Shown here piece by piece: positions 57,052-64,000 of a stretch of 64,000 nt of DNA. Numbering within the stretch: the first letter of the stretch is position 1; every line of letters begins with the position of its first letter. A model generated the notes under the pieces. It made no database searches, had not been told where the DNA came from, and worked only from the letters and a program-made list of their open reading frames with translations. Made by a program: the position numbers and the translations under genes. Origin of the DNA: Piezodorus guildinii (taxonomy: Eukaryota; Arthropoda; Insecta; Hemiptera; Pentatomidae); contig CM041292.1 in assembly GCA_023052935.1 (NCBI GenBank), positions 136,724,951 to 136,788,950 of the forward strand. Direction: 5' to 3'.

Positions 57052-57054
<3 letters not shown>
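56395..57054 (+). repeat. Repeat C, copy 2, with GC-richer insert
   Basis: Same family as 41695-42035. Bases 56460-56785 are absent from copy 1, are clearly less AT-rich and contain an open stretch of 95 codons (56578-56865) without recognised motif. Either copy 1 lost this part or copy 2 gained it. Confidence 0.78.

Positions 57055-57100
<46 letters not shown>
57055..57100. repeat. (TA)n microsatellite
   Basis: About 22 TA units starting exactly where the similarity between the two repeat C copies ends. Confidence 0.95.
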
Positions 57101-57102
<2 letters not shown>

Positions 57103-57404
57103 ATATATGTGTGTGTAAGTTATTATTTAGAGTATTTGTGGTTCTTATTTGTCCGATCTCTTCCTTGTAAAAAAAAATATATTTCGATAAAAAATATTAA
57201 CTCCGATAATTTTCCATATTATTTATTAGAACGAAATAAGAACTAAATTTGATAGGAGAGTGCTTCATTAAATTTTAGTCTTAACAAAATATTACCTTAG
57301 TAATAGGAAATGGTTTAAAAAATTCACGAACATTTATATCAACCGAAACATTTAGGGCGCTATAACAAAGAAGGTTAGAAGGAAGTTCCACGCTGAATTT
57401 TTTA

Positions 57405-57745
57405 TTGTATTGTCTTATTATTACAATAATTGTTGTAAACGTTTCGATTCTGTGAGCATCGAGCAAGCTTCTCTGAGGCACAAGGCTCTATGTCCTGGCA
57501 GAAAGCGATCTTCCTCAGCTGATAACCAAGCAGAACTACCCGTATTACAAACCGTTGGTATACATACGGAAAGAATGTGTTGGTCCAAGCTATTTCTCGT
57601 TGAGTATGACAGAAGCCGCCGAACATTACAATGCCCACAGCCGCTACTGTAATGCTGTGTGCACAGCTATTACTGTAATTGGTTTTATAGCAGCTTCCCG
57701 TAGCTTTAAGCAACCGTATCACCTCAAGGCAGAGTGGGTTCAAAT
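57405..57745. other. Less AT-rich segment, coding status unclear
   Basis: Open in two plus-strand frames (57410-57652; 57555-57920) and one minus-strand frame (57402-57743, 113 codons). The plus frame has KECVGPSYFSLSMTEAAEHY. No family is recognised and no splice signals are convincing. It may be a host exon or an unknown repeat. Confidence 0.25.
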
Positions 57746-58189
57746 AATAATAAATAACAACAATTTAACACACAAATATAATTTTTGTTATTTTAACATT
57801 ACACCCTCAACCAACTTATCCATCCAGGTTTCATCAAACAAAGAGCATTTCTTTATATGCATCCACAGTAAACAAGGTAAAGGGAGCCATTATCTTCCAA
57901 ATGAACATGGAAAAAATTGATTAGAGGAATTATAAAATATCCTAAGTACCTAATATTATCAATACTAGTGAGTTAATGTATTATTCTAAACCTCTTTCAT
58001 TAAAGTTGGCTAATAAGTTAACCGTTTCTATTTTTCTCCACTAAAAACCAAATTCCTTACCAAAAACCGGTTCTAGATCGCAGTAAGCAGCATACACGGT
58101 TGTATTCATATTAAAATCAATTCACCCGATATCTTAATAGCGTCATTATAAACTGAGCTAGTCCGTAAAATATGAATGTCGTGGTTTGG
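57746..58189. other. AT-rich non-coding DNA
   Basis: Nothing assigned. Confidence 0.4.
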
Positions 58190-58440
58190 TAATCACAGGT
58201 AATTGCCATCAAACATTCAGCGAGCTTTAGAACCATTGTGCGCCATGAAATATATTGAATAAAGGTGAGCGGGACGGGAGCGGGCAGGGTGATATAAATG
58301 AATAAAGTTGATGAGGAGCCGTGAAGGGCCGCGGTGTTTGACAGCTCTACACCGATCCTTGCCCCGATAGCGCACTTGACACCGATAACAGGCAGCCACT
58401 CTTATCGCACTGTCACCCCTACCCTCCGAAAAATAGAATT
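58190..58440. other. GC-rich island
   Basis: It contains GGTGAGCGGGACGGGAGCGG and CACCGATCCTTGCCCCGATA and is the most GC-rich non-transposon stretch after 20990-21285. It holds a 60-codon minus-strand frame without known motif. It might be a conserved regulatory element or exon. Confidence 0.25.
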
Positions 58441-58865
58441 ATTATCTGTCTCATTGCACTCCTGGCTCAGTCCTTTGTAATCTTCGTTTATTGAATCCTC
58501 TCCAATCCGATAGGTCCGAACAAATCCCACCCTAATCCTAATGTTTGGTTGTTTTTTCTCTCTTTACCAAAGCAGAACGTTGTAAAGCGTGTTAGAAATA
58601 TTTATTAACAAAAAAAAAAAGTTTCTTAGTCAAAAGGAAATTTTTATTGGCCAAAATGAAACGTGTGGATATACAACAACAAAGGGAGGTAATCAAAGAC
58701 GACTGTTCAAGAGATTACAAAATTTAAATCCTATTCCTTTAATAATAAAATTCTCCTGAATAAGTTAAACAAAAATATGAAAAAGAAAAACGATTTAAAA
58801 TATCATGGAGGTGGTTCAACCCCCAACAAATACTTATAACGTCTAAGATAATAGAATAACAAAAA

Positions 58866-59225
58866 CAATTACTATTAGGTTCCTTTAATTAAAATGATCC
58901 ATTTCATTCAACTCATTTTATTTTCTTATTTTTTGCTACCTACGTTTCGGCCTTTTGCCATTTTCAAGGGATCTTTTTATATTCCATCATGCACTCTATA
59001 TATAATATATAAATATATATTTTGTCATAATTTAATAAAATAGAAATAAAACTATTAAATTATGACAAAATATATATTTATATATTATATATAGAGTGCA
59101 TGATGGAATATAAAAAGATCCCTTGAAGATGGCAAAAGGCCGAAACGTAGGGAGAAAAAAATAAGAAAATAAAATGAGTTAAATGAAATGGATCATTTTA
59201 ATTAAAGGAACCTAATAGTACAATT
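58866..59225. repeat. 360-bp near-perfect palindrome with hammerhead-like cores
   Basis: Arms of about 170 bp, almost exact complements, with a loop of about 15 bases (59038-59052). Each arm carries CTTGAAGATGGC (or CTTGAAAATGGC) AAAAGGCC GAAACGTAGG, a degenerate hammerhead-type core with the GAAACGUA half intact. The ends are CAATTACTATTAGG and CCTAATAGTACAATT. The architecture is the same as the 36783-37059 palindrome, with a different sequence. Confidence 0.75.
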
Positions 59226-59934
59226 ATTCATTCAAACAATTTTTAATTGTAATAAAAATTAAAAACAATTACGTTAGTACCAGGATTGCTGAAAAAATGT
59301 CTCTATATTATTTTAGTAAAATTCATTTAGCTACTAACTATGCTTTTAATCGAGCTACCAAAAAGCCTTGAATCGTTACAAGTTGATTGATTTGTCAAAT
59401 CAAATTGTATTGTTTTTATAAAACGTAAAAGTCAACAACCATGTTTTGTTTTTTAATAAATTTGTTCTGTACGCATGGCATCCATCTAAGAATAGAATGA
59501 CAACTCGAAAAATTGGAATTTTGAGAATTTTAAATCATGCAAGTCAGTTGTTGTTTTTTTCGTACACTGTATGTTACGTTAGTATTCTTAAACATGAGTA
59601 TAAGTATAATAATATAGTATAGTAATAATAATATAGTATAGTAATAATAATATTACTGTTTTACTAATTAGGAAATGTTTTTGGTGTCATTTAAAAAAAA
59701 AAATACTTCTCTCTCATTTTCTCACGAGACATGATATACTTCCGACTAACCGCAAACATTCAATCCAATTACGATTATAACTTTTTTCTACTGATTTAGG
59801 ATTGTCACTATAGGTGCGTATAATAACTCGTAAACACGAAACTTTTGGATTCAGTCACAGCTGATACATTATTTCCAAAATCCAAATGTGATCTAAGGTC
59901 AAATCTATGATAAGGTTTTTTTGGGTAAATGACA
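59226..59934. other. AT-rich non-coding DNA
   Basis: Nothing assigned; a short TAGTATAGTAATAATAA repetition lies at 59610-59650. Confidence 0.4.
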
Positions 59935-60480
59935 AAGTCAGTTTGAGACAGAGCGATGCCTAAGTATACTTCCTCTTTGATCGTGCTTTAGAGGGTTATG
60001 ATAAGCTCTTGTGTAGAAACTATGGACGATATAAATATATTTAATAATCCTTCCGCGGACTTAATTTCCGTCAACATATTTCTTTCCTGGGTTCGACCTT
60101 AATTTCAGAAATGCTGCCGGCTTCTTCGGGGTTCTCCCATAGAACGCATGTCTGATCATGAAAAATTCAAGAAGACGGTTGATTCAGGAATATAGGGATA
60201 TAGTCATGACCTATAGTAATGTCTGGAAAGATACCTTGTATTGTTTAATACAAGAAGCAACTAAGGGACTAATCATAAATAAGGAAAAGTCTATGAGATC
60301 TAGCCCGGAAAGAACTCATCTTAGTTTTAATATTAAATTCAACACATCTAAATTAAGAGTAGACTGACTTATTTATATGGGCTCAATAATAAGTGAATAA
60401 ATAGAGTAAAAACTAGATTAGAGTTTATAATAAGTAAAGGAAGTAAAAATACTTGAAACAGAACAACATATAGGTAACAG
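59935..60480 (+). pseudogene. RTE-like reverse transcriptase remnant
   Basis: Broken plus-strand frames contain VSLRQSDA and FDRALE (59938-59998), corresponding to the G-LRQGD-LSP block of many non-LTR RTs. Then IVMTYSNVWKDTLYCLIQEA followed by KGLIINKEKSM (60195-60300), corresponding to the region after the YADD box, and LIYMGSIISE (60370-60400), corresponding to the YLGS block. The YADD box itself is altered and many stops are present. It is unlike both the Jockey and I-like copies and is most similar to RTE/BovB-type sequences. Confidence 0.55.
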
Positions 60481-60859
60481 CCTACATAGCACTTATATAT
60501 GTAACTTAAAAGTAAAAAATAACATTTGTATATAAATAATTAACTATAAACTAGGTTTAAAACTAAAAAAAAGTATATATATACTGCCGACGAATCGTCA
60601 ACTATCGATTCATTGCATTTCCGTTACGATGTTATAAAATATTCACAATTATTGCCATAGCCGAATCACGAAAGACACAAAAGGTGTTATCAGGAGCAAT
60701 CGATGTTAAAATGGCTGTACCGATCGCCCATTGCCCAAATATCCAATCCAGACGAAGTTTATTATTCAGTCGGTGATCGATATCAGAAACTAGTTTTAGA
60801 AATCGTTTTAATAAAAAAATGTTTTGATATAATTAATATTTAATACATATGCTTAATGT

Positions 60860-61145
60860 TGGTGGCCACCTTCGGTGTAATGGCTGGCATAACAGCCGTC
60901 TACGCCCAAGATAGCTGTTTCAAATCGACAGATGGCTCTTCTTCTTCTTCCAGTGGCGCGACAGGCTGTGTAGGCTCTGGGCCTCGTGGTGTAAACTCCT
61001 GCGAGTTTACGCTCACGTTTCACGATGCAATTTTTAGTGTAGGGTCATCACCCCTACGACTAATTTTGTGAGTGGCCACCCTTTGACTGACGGATCTCAC
61101 ATACCCGGGGAGAGGCTGTGAGGCTTTGATTTCAGCTGACGTCAT
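60860..61145. mobile_element. Composite SINE: family A-like head and inverted SINE-B body
   Basis: At 60870-60935, plus strand, is a tRNA-like head (GTGTAATGGCTGGCATAACA, GCC, then TTTCAAATCGAC as a decayed B box). At 60945-61125 is SINE-B in reverse: GTGAGTGGCCACC...CTCACATACCC is the complement of 15466-15520, and GGCGCGACAGGCTGTGTAGG is the complement of the SINE-B tail. The CTTCTTCTTCTTC run between them may be a former A-rich tail reversed. Confidence 0.65.
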
Positions 61146-62489
61146 ATGCCCTAGCTGGTGAACGCGCAGAGATGTGTGTTTTGCTGTTCACTAGAGATAG
61201 GTAATCGATATTAATTTCGGTTGACTTTATCGTTACTGGTATAATATCGGCACACAAATATCGATATTTATTATATCATTAGGTGTAAGCGATAAAGAAA
61301 TAAGAAGAAAGATTAAGCAATAGCCTAATCAACTATCAAATTACCAATAACGGTTAAGAAGAAAGTGAAAATTTATAGTTCTATAAAATTAAAAAAAAAT
61401 AGCGGTATAGATATATAAAAACAAAAACAAACAACCATTTTAATTTTTCATGGATGGATCAATCTTCTAATTCAGAGAAACATTCGAATTATAATGCCAA
61501 AATTTAAGATGAAGAGAAAATTGAGGGTTGTCAATATCAACACATGCAAAAAAGTCAATAACAAAGGCAAAAAAAGAACGTCAAATTTTATTCTTTTGCA
61601 GACAGATTGGTATTTTAAAACACTTATGAAGCTTTTTCTTAAATGTCCGAATTTCCATAATGCGAATAGCAGGTTCTTCAAAGTGCATCTAAAAATGTGT
61701 TGCTTGTACCACTAACTCATACAGTCTACAGTCATATTCAGATTACCATGACATAATTCAAGATGATATATCTCTACAAGGTGGTATTATTTTTCAATTA
61801 ATTGAAACAATAATTAAAATAACATGCCTTCTCAACATAATGTACTTTTAGAAACCTACTCTTCTTTCTTTATCATTTTTTTTTTTTTTTTTTTTGTCTT
61901 TTTCTATTTCCGTCTCTCCTTAAATTTTCTGGATTTATATTATCGTATATTAATGCTATCAGCTTTGTTATTCCTCCTGTTGGTGAGGATTACTTCTATC
62001 TTCACACTACCTTAAAGCTGGTCTAGGACTATCTCACACACAATGTTGCCATAGCTGAGGAGCTTGTGAAAATTTGAGTATACTGAAGGTTTTAAAGAAC
62101 TTCTAACGAATCATAAAAGTTTTCGTAATTTTTTCAATTAGTGATTGGATTAGTGGGATTGTAATAAATATATTTTGCTCTACGGAGTGCATTTTTGATG
62201 ATGATTGAAATATGATGTAAGTATATTGTAATTTTTCTACTCGTTACAATGAGATAAAAATGCTTTTTTTTATTAACAACATAAAACAAAACAGTACTAC
62301 TCAACTGTATTGGATTATTCCTTTGTATAGCGTACGATTCTATAAAAAATCTGGTGTAGGCAACACACTTGCAGTTACCTCGATAGTTAAAATCAATTTA
62401 AAAACTATTAAATAAAGTTAATATGAATTAGTTTAAAAAAGTTTAAAGAATTATATTCAGTTTTGTTGGAAACATATGTTTTAAATTAA
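61146..62489. other. AT-rich non-coding DNA
   Basis: Nothing assigned. Confidence 0.4.
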
Positions 62490-63215
62490 ATAATATAACA
62501 ATATAAAACATATATGTATATTAACCACTTAAGTTTATGCCCTATTCTTCACTATCCATTAGCATCCACAACTTTTTGAAATAAGATAATATTTTTTTTT
62601 TTAAATCTTTAGGGTCCAACGGTGTATTATAAATCTATATTACTGTGCTAAGGATAAAAAAAAATATATATATATAAAAACATATTTTTGCTCATTTCTC
62701 CTTAAGTTGAGTATCAAATTCGTTCGTATTTTTTATCAATTTCGATAAAATTCCATGGGTTATTACTTTTTCTGTACAAACAAAAGGACATTTGAGGAAT
62801 ATAATTTTAAAAATCGGCATTTAAGCCCTGCCCGTTTATTTCAATCAGAATGAAACCTACATCAACTTAAATTCTACATCGACAAAGCGAATATACTTAA
62901 AAGTTCGAGCCTATTTATAGTTAATGGCAAAAAGGTAAAAAATTCGTAGTATAACTAGTAGTTTCGGTCAGCCGATTTTTAGTAAAAACGTCGTTATTAC
63001 ATCTCCTGAATATAATTGTCTTGAATATGAAATTTCAGTTTCGTACGACTTTACGTTTTCGTGCTAGACTTACCACACCCGGGTACGCTCAAACTCACTG
63101 ACTTTTTTGTGGGACTTCTGACTCAGGTGACCCTAAAATGTTTATTTCTACTAAAAACTGGAATTTAAAAATTTTCAAGAACACAATAATTTTCCTTACT
63201 ATTTATAAATAATTA
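62490..63215 (-). repeat. R-family dispersed repeat, copy 4
   Basis: On the minus strand: AATTCCAGTTTTTAGTAG, TTTTAGGGTCACCTGAGTC, GTGTGGTAAGTCTAGCACG, GATGTAGGTTTCATTCTGAT, GGGCTTAAATGCCG, then ACCGTTGGACCCTAAAG. It is close to copy 2 (24300-25137) over the 5' 450 bases. Confidence 0.78.
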
Positions 63216-64000
63216 TAGTTAAAGTAAAAACAGCATTTATAATTTTAAAAAAATATTTTTTAATTATAAATTTTCATCATTATATTTCATATTAGTAATA
63301 TTTAGATAAAATTAGTGCATTCTATAGCGTCATGTTAAATATATCATGCATAGCACACAATTAAAACACAAAAAGTTAAAACGCACACCTAAATAACGAT
63401 CAGTATCAGAGTGATGAAAAACTAACTAAAATGAAAAATTCAAATCAACAAATAAATTAATTTAAAAATATATAAATAAATAAGCAAAATGCAGAAAAAA
63501 AAGGAATTGTATTTTAACACTCAATTTATTTCTCAAAACTAGTAACTAACTCAACTTGAAGAGTAAAAAAATTTATTAGTCCCATGGGTTATTTCTTAAT
63601 ATTTTTTATTATATCTTTTTTTTTAAGATCTAAGATTGAATTGTCATTGACCCCGAAGTTTATTAATCATTTGTTCATGTTTAGAACAAATTTCAACGCC
63701 ATATTATTTAACATAAATAGCTTAATTAATTTTCTAATTATGAATAAAAAAAATTATGCTCAATTCAGAATGAATATGGGATGGAAATAATAAAAAGAAG
63801 CTGATGTAGAGACCCGCTCGGTGCCTACATCGACCATCCGTGCGTGAAGGCCCTGATTGCTGCCTCTCTGAGGGATATTCCCCTTAAATATATATTTGAA
63901 TCTTGAAGATATAATCCAAGCACGATATGTTCTATTTGTATTCGCAAGCCTTGTTTTCCTCACACGTATAAATCTATTATTTTTTTTACTTATTTGTCCA
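63216..64000. other. AT-rich DNA ending with a less AT-rich patch
   Basis: The segment 63800-63885 (GTAGAGACCCGCTCGGTGCC and on) stands out by composition but carries no motif I recognise. Confidence 0.35.

Overview
The window looks like AT-rich nuclear DNA of an insect or other arthropod. It holds an errantivirus-type Ty3/gypsy provirus with gag, pol and env, Jockey-clade and I/R1/Loa-like non-LTR retrotransposons, a mariner fragment, tRNA-derived SINEs, hammerhead-like motifs of the kind known from Penelope-like elements, and many (TA)n microsatellites. I see no bacterial-type operon and no complete host gene. The order of insect cannot be fixed from the sequence. At most, three or four short stretches look like possible host exons.

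Layout. 1-3.1 kb: 3' part of an RNase-H-bearing non-LTR element with one frameshift. 3.1-9.9 kb: AT-rich DNA, a Jockey remnant and a promoter-like segment with a GC-rich triplet repeat. 9.9-13.1 kb: a near-perfect 1.3-kb inverted repeat whose loop and right arm carry an unclassified repeat family, called R here. 14-17.8 kb: Jockey remnant, SINE-B and the best hammerhead-like motif. 20.6-21.9 kb: an inverted-repeat element with a GC-rich exon-like insert and a nested hairpin. 22.8-25.1 kb: second Jockey family and an R copy. 25.7-33.2 kb: a complete minus-strand errantivirus (LTR-env-pol-gag-LTR). 33.6 kb: mariner fragment. 35.8-38.5 kb: R copy, hammerhead-bearing palindrome, Jockey remnant. 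41.7-43 kb: repeat C and two SINE-A copies. 44.0-48.1 kb: I-like RNase H remnant, then a 3.3-kb foldback element built of tandem subrepeats. 51.7-55.1 kb: a nearly full-length minus-strand Jockey element. 56.4-61.1 kb: second repeat C copy, a second hammerhead-type palindrome, an RTE-like remnant and a composite SINE. 62.5-63.2 kb: a minus-strand R copy.

Functional picture. The errantivirus is the only element that looks young: its two 306-bp LTRs read as identical, all three reading frames are open, and gag and pol are joined by a classical -1 slippery heptamer. However, the residue 35 positions after the second integrase aspartate is asparagine, not the catalytic glutamate. The Jockey and I-like elements could supply reverse transcriptase for the SINEs, but every copy here is broken. 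The most unusual structures are the foldback element at 44.8-48.1 kb, the palindromes carrying hammerhead cores in both arms, the R family, and the inverted-repeat element with a possible captured exon.
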